A stretch of DNA of 64,000 nucleotides, taken from contig JASDDO010000006.1 of the NCBI GenBank assembly GCA_030015575.1, forward strand, positions 102,540,045 to 102,604,044, given 5' to 3'. This document shows, piece by piece, positions 46,591 to 58,290 of the stretch. Source of the stretch: Agapanthus africanus. Taxonomy: Eukaryota > Streptophyta > Magnoliopsida > Asparagales > Amaryllidaceae. The notes under the pieces were generated by a model. The model was not told where the DNA came from, did no database searches, and was given only the letters and a program-made list of their open reading frames with translations. Numbering within the stretch: position 1 is the first letter of the stretch; each line of letters begins with the position of its first letter. The translations under genes and the position numbers were made by a program.

Positions 46591-49237
46591 CGCTACCTGG
46601 AGAGAGAGAGAAGAAAACACTTTAGCGTATGCTCTTGCAAGATTATATTGGTTATTATCTTATCTAATCAGGATGTCTCCCACTGTTTTTATCGAATCTT
46701 CCTTCAAACCATAAAATGTAAGATTAGCGGGGATTAATTACACCCTACAATTTCGTCAATCTTTCAGCCAGATCAGTGTCAGTACTTGAGGGATGTTGCC
46801 CGTGCTTTCGCACGTACCTAATTAAAGTAAACCTTGTTTTCCCAGAGGCGTAATCCCGTTAACACTTTTCTAGACACCTACTTGATCGGCTAATTGTCCT
46901 GTGTAAAATTCTCCCAGGAGTAACTCTTACTCGCAGTGGGTATCGGGATCCAACTATCTCATAGGAGGTATGCAATCTCTTTGCAAATTTTAACACTTGA
47001 AATTCCTGATAATTCTTTTGCCCCTAGCAACTTATGACCTTAACATAGTCAACAAATCATAATTGCTAGCCAAGTTCAACCCGTCATTTCTCGATTGAAT
47101 TAAACCCACCTGCACGACCCTTAATATAGTCAACAAAGTCGTACAACTACCCTAATCAAATCACATCTCATGTTTTAGCAGATAAGTACTAATTAGCTAC
47201 CGTACACTACGCCTTAACATAGTCAACAAACGTAGCACGAATACTAACTAGTATTTATCTGAAATGAAGGAGGGCTACGCAAGTTTTTCAGAAAACCTTG
47301 AGCGTAATGAACTTGATATCGTCGTAGAATCTAGTAATTTTTTTTTTGATAAAAGGATTGTTTTTTAGGCTTTTCTAGTTTCGCTAAAGAGGTCACTCCC
47401 GGTGAAGGGATATCGGCTCTTTCCCCATCGAATAAGGTGCAGGATATATCATATATACCGCTGTGCAAAGCAAGAACTATATAAGCTGTCTAAAACTTAA
47501 CCGTGAGTTTGTAGCATCTGCCAGTTTCGCTAAAGAGGTCACTCCCGGTGAAGGGATCTCGGCTAGTTCCTTATCGAATAAGGTGCAGGGTATATCATAC
47601 CGCTATGCAAAGAAAAACTGTAGCTACCCTTTTTATAAAGATTTGATTCTACAACATCTTTTAGGTTTCTTTTCTTTTTATTAATCTCATTAGTAAAATC
47701 CCATCAGCTTATGCTTCCTAAGTATCACAGAAGAAACGAAAGCAGTAATATTTATATATCAGCATATATATATAGTATGAGCTTTCGTCTCAGGCAGTAA
47801 TAAGATCTCATCACAGAACATTGCAGCAGAAGAACATATATGAAATATTGGATATAATAGGATGTCCGTGTTTTTAATACGAGCCTGTATAAAACACGGA
47901 TTCCACGGTCGCGATGAATAACCAAACCCACATCCCTAGACCCCTACGAGAGCGGCAAGTAACACTGCCAATTCTAGGGTTAGGAGACCCGGTCTTGACT
48001 CCTCGAGATGGTCTCCCACTGGACCCTAGAACCCGGTTACTTGTGCTCCCCTCCTTGGGTCTACCTAATGCGGAAAAGTAAATAATATACACTGGTGACA
48101 TCAAACCTCATCCCGGAAGTGCCCTAATAAAAGAATATTACATACAAATGAATTTTACATGAATGAAAATAAAAACACTCATCTCACATAAAACCCCCGG
48201 CTATTCAGAACACGACGATCCAATATAACATATCACAGCAACACATAATATCATATATCGTCAACGTAAGTAAGTATGCATACACCGATCGTCGTTGATG
48301 TATAGCAACGAAAACCGGTAATACAACTACATACTACACTTACGGTCACAGAAAAGAAATTGTAAAACTACAACATTTGGAATCCACAATCACTTTAGAC
48401 ATCGTAAATCCGAAATATCACATACTTCGCATTTCATGCCTAACTATATGAATTCCACATATTGTATCACATTCCAGATAAATAGACAGTATTAAACTTT
48501 CCGACCGGATAATCAAATACCCAAGATTTCCTAAATAGCTCAACACTTGAACGGAGTTCAAATAATCCCAAAATATGTCACAGTACCGATGATCCAGATG
48601 TAGAAGGGTCAAGCCAACGCCTCACATGTGGCACGCCGTACTGCCCTAAACCCTAAGGTTTAGAGGCAGTTCAAGACGGTCACATAATCGAGTTAAGGTT
48701 TGTGTTCTTCTAGAGGGTCCACCGCGTTACTTGCACATTTTTCCGAAAGATTTAAACCCAAGAAAAATTCAACACTTGAAATTTTTTCGTGCCGGGAAAA
48801 AGTGAGTTAATGATATCCGCTCGAACATTTTAACAGTTTATAAATATCCGGAAATCATAACAAAATTAAATTTTCCGATCGAATCAACGATAAAAAAATA
48901 AACCCCAGAACACTCAACACTTGAGTCAGATAAAAAATACCTAGAAATTATCACTAAAAGAGACCGTCATAACTATGCAAAACAAAAAGTCAAACACCAC
49001 TGTACGGCCGCGGATCCGCGACCCAAGCAAGGATTAGCCGCGGTTCCGCGGCAGTACGTACGGTTTAGACTGTCGTTTTTCACTGTTATTCTTATAATTC
49101 CCTGCTGTTATTTATAGGTATTTTTAATATAGAAAAATCACAGTTTTAAAAAAAAATCCAGAGAGGGGTTCGTTTTGTCATTTCGGGGTTCGTTCGGAGT
49201 TTTAACTTCGTATACACGTCGCCTAATGCTCTAGCTA
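46591..49237 (-). other. Copia C untranslated leader
   Basis: It matches the E leader along its length: a pyrimidine tract and CAG on the element strand near 46600, hairpins at 47027-47066, 47111-47145, 47207-47235 and 47276-47306, a tandem duplication with copies of TTTCGCTAAAGAGGTCACTC at 47379 and 47525 (146-bp step), a segment shared with element F (48576-48762) and a GC-rich palindromic block (49000-49060, including GCCGCGGTTCCGCGGC). No gene is seen. Confidence 0.75.
47027..47306 (-). other. Copia C leader hairpin module
   Basis: The same four hairpins as in E. The arms on the element strand include CTACG/CGTAG where E has CTATG/CATAG, and TGTACGAC/GTCGTGCA where E has TCGTACGGCC/GGTCGTACGA. 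The centre is TTGTTGACTATGTTAAGG or close to it. Confidence 0.78.
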
Positions 49238-49250
49238 GGCTCTGATACCA
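49238..49250 (-). other. Copia C primer-binding site (tRNA-iMet type)
   Basis: The minus strand reads TGGTATCAGAGCC, one base from the LTR at 49252. Confidence 0.9.
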
Positions 49251-49251
49251 C

Positions 49252-50670
49252 TGTAGGGTTCCTAGGAACTCTTGTGAGCGTTCATAAGGCATCAACCATG
49301 GCCGAATAAAATTTTAGATGTGCCGAACAACCCAAAGACGGTATCTTTGCTAGATAATTAGGGTTTAACATGCAAGTAAACATCTTTACTAATAAGTGTG
49401 AGGGATTACAACTTTTGTAGTCCGCTCCTTCGCTTCATAAGCTCCGAGTAGAAGTCCCTTCGCCGTGATCTACGATCTCCCGGACTCAAGAGAGGCTCCA
49501 CGACTCGAACGATCCATGCTAGCTTGTAGTGTTCCGTTTCTCCGATGATCTACGTCGAAGTTGTTATAACTCAAGCTCTCTCACTCTAATGAGGTGAACA
49601 CCCTAATCTAATGGGCTAGATTAGATGAGGATGATGGAGTAGTATTTATGCTAAATTTTTTATATCAATTTCTCACAAGAAATCATCACAAAATGAATAA
49701 CTAGTGAGCTTTCTCAAAGCTCAAGAGAGAAAAAGATGAAGAAAAAAGAGTTAATCCTTTTGTGATGAATAATGAAATGTATATATGAATTAATAATGTA
49801 ACCATAGTTTAGTATGACAAGGATAAGCTTTGTAGAGAATAAACTAGAGCTAGGGTTTGGTTAGGTTAAAGAATGAGTCATAGATAAATATCAAGCATAA
49901 TATCTAACTCATGACAAAAGGAAAGCTTCTAGATGGTGCAAGAAGGAGCTAACCCTAATCAACCCCTAATCTTATTTAATCTTCACTAAACATGTTCCAT
50001 TATTAATCATATCATGTCACAATAATATATATCACATATATATTATATATTTGCAACAAAAGAAAATAATAAAATTAACATATATCGCATAAATATCAAT
50101 GTATTACCTGGTGAGAAAATGAAATAATAAAGTGAGCCAATATTAGATAATGTAATACAATATATCATATATATTATTATACATTAAATCATCGAATCAA
50201 CACTTGATCCGACAATCCGGCTATATCGAATATAAACGACTAATATATCATGTACCGATTGATCGAATCAACACTTGATCCGATGACCCAGTTTATATCT
50301 AAATATCGTGAGAATATAATACAGTATCTCATATCGCATTATCCTCGGTCCTGCATATATCACATATGTGCCTCTACTCCGTTTTGCCTGAGCCAAGAAA
50401 CCTCTGTGTAGGACTCTAAAGAATCGTCAATACGCCGGTAGCAGGTGATGATCATATCAAACACCCACAAGCTGCAAGCGGTCAGCTAAACGAAACAGCC
50501 ACCCAGGTATTGAGCGATCAGAAGATCAACAAGCTAGCCTGTACGTTCTCCTGTGAATCCAATCAGTAACACTCCCGTACAGTCCGGTCTCTTCGTCTGA
50601 TATGTCGCATATCAAGTCTAGGGGTGGTATACGTCAGACCCCAGTAACCGATAAGTCGTGTCAATGTGAA
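49252..50670 (-). repeat. Copia C 5' LTR, PBS-proximal part
   Basis: It starts TGTAGGGTTCCTAGG and matches 10318-11740. It is interrupted at 50670 by element F. Confidence 0.9.
50666..50670. repeat. Target-site duplication of element F (GTGAA)
   Basis: GTGAA lies directly left of the F LTR at 50671 and at 62226-62230 directly right of its end at 62225. Confidence 0.92.
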
Positions 50671-53600
50671 TGTCACGACCCGAAAGAGCACGTGACTGGC
50701 ACTTGAACCATATGAAGCCTATAGGACTCCATCTGATCCAAGTAAGCCAAAAGCCCAGAAATCTAAAACCATTTTGAAGAATAAATAAAGAAAACTGGTT
50801 TAAAGAAGTGAAGAAATACAGGTTTGAAATCAAGGTTTTTAAATAACTAAGCCGAAGGTATGTTTTGAAAACAATAAGTCTTTTCTAAAAATTTCGGCAG
50901 AGTTTCTCTTGTAAAACTGGCCCCGAAAGGGGTACAACATGAATAACAATATATAAAATGATAAAGGCATCCCCAAGCGGGAGCTAGCTCTTCGTCAATC
51001 AACGGTCACAACCACGCAATGATATGATAATATACAACGCCAAGTGGCGAGGATCAAAATCAAAAGAAAACTCAAAAGTAGCAAGAAAACCGCAATACTA
51101 CTAAGCGCGACTCTAGGTCGAATAATACAACACTGTCTCTGAGTCTGAAAGAATATACAAGTTTTGGTTGATGGACATTTCTAGATACAATGAATAAATA
51201 AGTACAACATGGGAATTCTTGATGCAAAAGAATCCACCTACCAAAAGCAAATCACCCGCAAGAAGGTAGTGTGCCAGAAATGCCGCAATAGAACCTGTAC
51301 GGCAGAACCTGCAAGAACTGTGGCACAACGGGGGTGAGTTGCCAACTCGTGAATAGAAACATCTACAAGGATAAATCGAATGCAAGACATAATCCTAAGT
51401 CAACGATCAGTAAAATATCCACAAGAGTACATCTGAGTGTAATAAGGTGGCAAGGTAACATCTAATCATGTATATAGTGCCAGGTACTCAGGTAACAACA
51501 TGTCATCAGTGTAAGGTATGTCTGCATGAAGTATCAATGAAGAAATATCAATAATATCAATACACATATGTTAGCGTCCCATACCACTAATATTGGTGTA
51601 AGATAAGTGTAAATCCGGTCTGTATATGAACCAAGTCTGTATATATGTGGAACCCGTCCACCTGTCACCCACTGACAGCAAGCATCATGTATGCAAGTAT
51701 GAGGATACAACAAAATCATGGAAACTCATCATGAAAACCCGTGCCAAGCATCGACACGTAAATCCTCCTATATCGGGCATCCGTCATTCCGGGTCAGCCC
51801 TCTCTCAAGTATACATATATCGGGAATCCGTCAGTCCGGGTCATCCCTCTCTCAATACATCGGGCATCCGTCATTCCGGATCATGCCCTATATCAATCCA
51901 TCGGGCATCCGTCATTCCGGATCATGCCCTATCTGTAAGTATATATCGGGAATCCGTCAGTCCGGGTCATCCCTCTCTCAATACATCGGGCATCCGTCAT
52001 TCCGGATCATGCCCTATATCAATACATCGGGCTTCCGTCAGTCCGGGTCAGCCCTCTATCAATCCATCGGGCATCCGTCATTCCGGGTCAGCCCTCTCAG
52101 TACATCCTCTAGCACCGAGAAAACACGGGGCGACGCCCCAAATATCATATCAAGGGAACCGGGTTTTTAAAGTAATGATATATTCTCTTTTTGAAACACC
52201 CTCGGTTCCCAAATCCAGAAATATCATAGAACAACTATCTCAATGTGCAAATCAGAAAGCAAGATGAATGTGACAATATAAGTGGAGTGCAAGTAACAAT
52301 ACATCCTGCAGCATGGAATAATAGTATGCGCATATAACATATGCAAGCAATGCGAATAGCAAGAATGTGCGGGAATGACAATCAACGCAAAAGTAAAGAA
52401 TCTACACCAATCTGAACATGTCATGCAGGGGTGCCATTTGAAATAAGACGAATCAGGGCTTTTGGTAAAACAAGGGCTACGGTGGTTTAAGAGAGATACA
52501 TCATTTGAAAATATCCGTATGACCCTTCTGCCTATCTTTAAAATATCCCTGATTCGTTATTTTGAAATAGGTATGACTCGGTCTAGTCTCATGTCTACTA
52601 AGTAATCTAGACGGGAGGGGTATGTAACCACCTAATCTGAGTCAATATATATATAAGTATAGCTACGATAGTCGATAATCTCGCCTCAATACCATATCGT
52701 AAGATATCCTCAGGTATGAATGCGGGTAAAGCACATGTCCAAAGGCCCGCTAAACTATCATATCGCACCTCAAGGCAACTATGCCACATCGCCGATCTCA
52801 CGGCCTCACATCAAGTGTCATCACAAATCCACGTATCATCCTCAATCCCGTATATAAACACATATTCCCATACCCATGTGTAGATATACACACCATCGTA
52901 TGAAGAATGAGTGTAAGTATGTGTGTAGGTATATGTGTAAGTGTAGGTATAAGTGCAATCGCTACCCTAGGGTTCGCACTATACTACACCAATATAATCT
53001 GAGCATCAAAGCTACCAATATCAATATCAATGGTCCTAACAACACATAATAAATATACGTATTCGTATACAACACCACGGACTGCGAGGGTGCTATACGC
53101 CATCCACCCGACTTCTCCCCGTAGATATAAATCTACTCACCTGGTCTTCGCTTTCCGAAATCGATGTCGCCATGCTCTTTCACCTCGGAATCCTTACGAG
53201 GGTACCTAGAATAATAAACAGTCGCAATACGTATTAATATCAAGGCAGAAAACCGATACAGCGCACGGTGTGCTCATAAGTTGAAACCTATGGCCCAAAC
53301 ATGCAAATCCAACACTTAACCCCTGTTGTCGATGTATGAACACCCGACAACCAAATACAAATCAAAACACCAAGAAAGTGCATTTAAAAATACGGAAAAC
53401 ATCGCCCTAAACACACCAAAATGCCTCCAGATTTTCCCCAGATGACCATTTGCCAAAACTATATATAGGAGGGGTCTAATCTAGTGCTAAATGAGCCCTG
53501 GAACAAAAATGGAACCATTTCCCTCTACTCTGGCCACAAATTGCGGCCAGAATGATGATTTTGGCGGCCACGGTTTAGAGTTAGGGGCTCGGGTCTTGGT

Positions 53601-54604
53601 GGTAGCTTCCTAGGTGTCTGCACGACTCATTGTCCACTCAATTTTATTTTTGGTGCCCCCGGGTTGCTCCAGATTCCAGAACACCTTCACAGATTTCACA
53701 AACCGACATGAAAAGTTCCATAATTCCGTATTTTTAGTTTTCCAGTGGGATTGGTCTGGTTTTCTAGTCCATATAGGTTCTAGGGTCACCTTCTAAGCTC
53801 AATAGCAAAGTCACAACTCAATTTTCCCCTTATCCTCTCTAGTTTTGTCCAAAGTGCACAAAATCACACGATATCGATATGAAACTTGAATTAAACCTTA
53901 AATACAACAATTAACACTCTAATTGAGAATAAATTACCTCACATGAACCTCATGAATCCTCAACAACACCAAAACATCTCCTTTCTTGGTCCAAAGCATA
54001 GATCTTGGGCTTGTGGGCAATTTTTGTGAAATGAGTGTGAGGTTTTGAGTTAGTTTTAATGGTGTAATTTGGAGGATTTGAAGGAGGAGGAAGAGGGAAG
54101 AAGGGAGCAGCAGCAGCAGCACAAGGAATGGGGGAGAGAAAAATGAGGGTGAAGGAAATGATGGAAGCATGGTTTCAAAAGTAAAAGGGTTGACTATACC
54201 TACCCTCTCTCTCTCATCATTACATACCTTTTTCCTTTTCTTTTCTTTTCTTTATCCAAATCCTTCTCACACCAATAGTATCCCCAAAGTAACATGGTAG
54301 GAAAAATGTAACACAAGTCCAAAAATGATATGTGCACATTTTGCACAAAAAGCCGAAAATCCGATTAGCGATTTTTAATCGCGATTAGCACTAAATTAGC
54401 ATATAAATGATCACAAACACTAAAAAAAAAGGCATAATTCCAATAAATAACCCATTTTAGAATTTTCCATAATTTTTCATAATTTTTCATAATTTTTCTC
54501 CATTTATGCATTTAAATATTAATTTAATATTAAAATAATCAATAAAATAATATTAAATTATAAAAATTCCTAAAAATAATATTTTATTATTTTGGAATGT
54601 TACA
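50671..54604 (-). repeat. Element F 3' LTR (3934 bp)
   Basis: It starts TGTCACGACCCGAAAG and ends TTGGAATGTTACA on the plus strand. Contents: the shared core GGGGTGAGTTGCCAACTCG near 51331-51349, a variant 40-bp minisatellite (51771-52110), a GTGTAAGTAT/GTGTAGGTAT simple repeat near 52910-52955, and the promoter block 53460-53550. The 213-, 150- and 78-codon frames inside are repeated in the other LTR and are not genes. Confidence 0.94.
53460..53550 (-). promoter_or_regulatory. Element F LTR promoter: TATA box and upstream palindrome
   Basis: TATATATA at 53460-53467 reads on the minus strand, and a 21-nt near-perfect palindrome (ACAAATTGCGGCC core) lies at 53530-53550, 63 nt upstream. The right LTR has the perfect form at 61160-61180 with TATATATA at 61090-61097, again 63 nt. 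Confidence 0.7.
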
Positions 54605-54640
54605 ATCTACCCCCTTTAAAGAAATTCGGTCCCCGAATTT
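54605..54640 (-). other. Element F polypurine tract and adjoining hairpin
   Basis: The minus strand reads TTTAAAGGGGGTAGAT before the LTR. The hairpin AAATTCGG-TCC-CCGAATTT at 54622-54640 is the same as in D. Confidence 0.85.
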
Positions 54641-57600
54641 AAATTTAAAACCCCCTAGTACTAAAACATTTCGATACAAATCCCAAGTCGTCGGGGCTCC
54701 GAAATCATCAATACATAAAACGTCACAGCGCAATGCATGCGCATGGGAACTGAATAGATAACTCAAAATCAAAACTCCGTCAAGCATCCCGCAATCATCG
54801 GAGTCAAGGTAAAAACACCATGTCAAGTCTTTAAAAAAAAATCGCTGTATGATGCACATAACACTGCACAGTGGCGGACGTTTTTCATAAGAAACTATAT
54901 ATGTATATATATATATATATCCTTTGTTTACCAAACACGTTCCGCCGTTTTGAAAACAATTTAGAAGGGTTTCCTTGTTTTAAAACATTTCGTGTCATGT
55001 CGGACACGTAAGTATATAAATATCGAGACTATAGCTCGCTCCTTGGAGATCCCTTCAAACCATCAATGCATGCAAAAGTACATCCAGGTACTGTCCACTG
55101 ACTAGTCCTGCTCAGTATGAAAGCAAAATCCAACATCATAAAAAGTGTACTGCTCCAAAAGAAATAAATCCCAAAAATTCACATAGCACAATCCTGTGCG
55201 TCTGGTGCGCACGGAAATCAAAAATCCACATATGTGCTAAACAGGTGCACAAAACAGCATCTAGGTGCAACGGGTGTGCACGAAGCATCTGTCGTAGGCA
55301 ACGTATGTGCCGGACAGCCACAAATCCGGTGCATCTGACATGCACGAAGAAATCTCGATTTAGTGCATCGGGTGTGCACCAAAATCGTATCTCAAAACAT
55401 GCGCCCAACATGCGCAAAAATCCAAATCGGTGCACCCATCGTGCACGAATGAAATCTAAACCCTGCGCACTCAACATGCACGGAATCACGAAATCCAACA
55501 GCAAACGCCGAACATGCGTAAGTCACATCAAAGCACGGAGTGCAAAAGCCAACCATCAATATCAGGGTCAAAATCAACGATATAATGCGGCTCAAACCCA
55601 AATCAAGGGTACCGCAAGGGAAAATCCCACAACCGTGTGCATCAGCGTGCACAAATCCAATCATAACACTAAAATGCATGAAAACTATGCTGGAAGCATA
55701 AATCAAATTACCGGCATATAATAGGCACGAAATCACAATCAATACCTCAAAAATAATAATGATGCGCCGGGTATAAATGCCCAATAAGTGCAACCATGGT
55801 GCACGAAAACAGAAATCATAGAACTCAGCCATCAAAATCAATCATGCAAATAGATCGCCAAAATACCGAAAACCCAAACTGACAGATACGTGATAATCGA
55901 ATCACAAAATCACAAAGCATAAATACTGTCGTCGGTACATCAAACTCTCGCGGTGCAAGATCTCCACTTGCCTCTTGCTCGCGACTGGCGTCCTCTGTAT
56001 CTGGTTCCTGATCCTTCCTGCAGATTGCCAATCTCGCAATCCATCGGCTCACCGGCCCGGTCAGGAGTGCTGACAGGAACGATTCCGTTCAGGCACTTCC
56101 TTGTCACCTCTCGATCAATCCTCACGACAGCTCGTAAAGCAATATGTCACTGGCCTCGGCCTCCGGCTCTCTGAATGCACATCACACATCTGATCCTGGG
56201 TGCAAACGTCATAGCACGGTGTCCTGGAGGGAATCCTGCTCAAGGTCTCTGCCGATCTTGCCTATGTCGATCTGTACGGAGGTTGGTACTCTCGCATAGT
56301 TTCTTCTCGTCCAATGGTCATCTGTGTCCTCAGCACCGCATTTCCTCGGGAATTGGTCGCCTCCCAGCGCCTCTGTATGCATATCTGACCTCTGGTCTCG
56401 ACGGAAAGTAATGACAGCTCAACAGCGTCTCGCACGAACCTCTTGTTCCGCTTGTCTGTATCATCGTCCATTTCAACATCGCGTCTCTATCCGCGCACTG
56501 CAGTGTCCTCGCTGCGTCCATCCGAAGTCCCTCACGCGGACACGAAATCACAACTCGGTATCTTCCTCACTCAGTAGAAGGTATCTAGCCGAACACGTCC
56601 TCAGCGTGCACGTCACATCTCTGATGTCAGCGGAGTAGAACGTCATCTCATCGAAATCTCGTGCGAACTCCTTACTCCACCTTGTTCACAAATCGACTGA
56701 TTCGGACTCAACTTATCGTGGCTACACGAACTGCGCTCCGGCGGCTATGCTCGCATCTGGAGTCTCCCAAGCAGTGTTCCATCACAATATCCGAAAGATG
56801 TCGAACCATCCGATCGACTCGTCAGAACCTCATAATCCCCCAAGAAATCACACCTCGGGTACAGTTTAATAGTATCGAGTACATGCCACAGCGTCGGTGG
56901 TCCAGCCGTAGAAGGGCAAACCCAAGCCTCACTAATGGCGCCGCGGAACCGCCGTAAACCCTAAGGTTCAAAGGCTGTCACACGGTCATTAAGTCGAGTT
57001 AGGGTTTCATTCTTCTAGAGGGTCCATAGAATCACCTGCATGTTCTTCCGTATACTTTAAACTTGGAAAGTAGGCTCCTGACATTCGATCGTCTCTATCG
57101 ACTCCCACGAACCTGCGTGAAGTCGTCTCTAGCTGGAATCAATCCGCCTGATGACCTCGCGTCGGGGTAGCGAACTCACCACACGTCCTAGTCATTCCTC
57201 CTCGGTGACTAGCGACTCGCTATCATCTCTCTAAGAACATGCTCATGCTGCAGTAGCTCCAACCATCTGGGCGATATCTCGTCATTTGCAGCAGCAACTG
57301 GCTCATACGCCTATACGCCGAACAATGCCTCAATCCTCCAGAAAGGCAACACATTGGCGGTCATCTCTGAATCGGTCTGCTCTAGATCTGAGTAAGACTC
57401 TCCACACTGGAAATCTTCAACTCACTAGGCCCGCTCTGGCGCAAAATCGGACGAATCACCTTCGTCTCTCAAATCGGGTAGACTAGCTATCATCTGTCGC
57501 ATATCTGCCTGAAAGCTACGACAATCTCAGCTCATAAGCTTCGGAAGCGACATCCTGTAAATCTCAGCAGCAGCTGGTCCATCTGTCTGCACGGTAGGAG

Positions 57601-58274
57601 ACATCATAATCTCTGAGGTAAGCTGTACATCAACAGCCCTCTCTCAACTGGCAGCTCTAACACGGCCCGATCACCCGGTGCAAAACCAAGCACTCGCCCC
57701 CACTAGGGGTCACAATCACCATCACTAACTCGAGACGTACCCATGTCACCAGAAAACACAATGGTCGGCCCTCGTACCAAACGAGCTCACACCGGCCGTG
57801 ACCCTAGCAGCAGTCCAAACTGCGCTCAAACACGGTGACAGGAATCTCAATCGAGTATCCAAGAGAGCACATCAGTGGCAAGAAAGGAAACAACAGATCC
57901 AAAGTGGATACATGATCATAGGAAGGAACAGCATCAATGAAGGTGTGATCATGAAACTAATAGAATCGGGAATCTCAAATGGATGTATAATCCAGAATAT
58001 GAAAAGAATCACTGATCTCAAAACAAATGTCCATCCTAAGGTTCCTTAAGCGGAGTGGCGTGTCGTAAGTATGCCGCGGAACATACCAACGGTACGTCAC
58101 TCTACTTTAGTCACCTAATCCATCAACCAAGGGTCATCCTAAAACGATGAAAGTTCGGGTTTACACCCCCTCAACCAAGTCTAAGTTCCGTAAGGTCAAG
58201 CCTAAGTTTCGTATATAAACAACTCCCTAGGCTCCACATAGTCAAACTTAGACTCGAACCAAGATCAACCTAGC
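54641..58274 (-). other. Element F interior without recognisable coding
   Basis: 3.6 kb. 54641-55190 is AT-rich with a (TA)n run at 54898-54920. 55190-55820 is a degenerate repeat rich in GTGCAC. 55950-57850 is visibly richer in G and C than its surroundings, with only short frames on both strands (up to about 100 codons) that show no domain I know. 56886-57068 resembles the Copia C/E leader. 58060-58086 matches the D leader block. Whether the GC-rich part derives from a host gene, an old pol or something else is unknown. Confidence 0.6.
55190..55820. repeat. Degenerate repeat with GTGCAC/TGCGCA pairs
   Basis: Units of roughly 30-50 bp such as GTGCATCGGGTGTGCACC, GGTGCACCCATCGTGCACG and GTGCATCTGACATGCACG recur, usually followed by GAAATC or AAAATC. 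Each unit pairs a GTGCA with a TGCAC about 10 bp later, so each can fold. The 158- and 149-codon frames across it are products of the repeat. Confidence 0.65.
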
Positions 58275-58286
58275 GCTCTGATACCA
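58275..58286 (-). other. Element F primer-binding site (tRNA-iMet type)
   Basis: The minus strand reads TGGTATCAGAGC with spacer AAGT to the LTR at 58291. Confidence 0.92.
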
Positions 58287-58290
58287 ACTT

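Noticed and set aside
51626-52267. 213-codon frame, repeated at 59246-59887
   Set aside because: It is a translation of the 40-bp minisatellite in the F LTRs (SGIRHSGS... repeats). It has no domain and is present in both LTRs.
55245-55841. 158- and 149-codon frames on opposite strands
   Set aside because: They are products of the GTGCAC repeat; cysteine- and histidine-rich by composition only.
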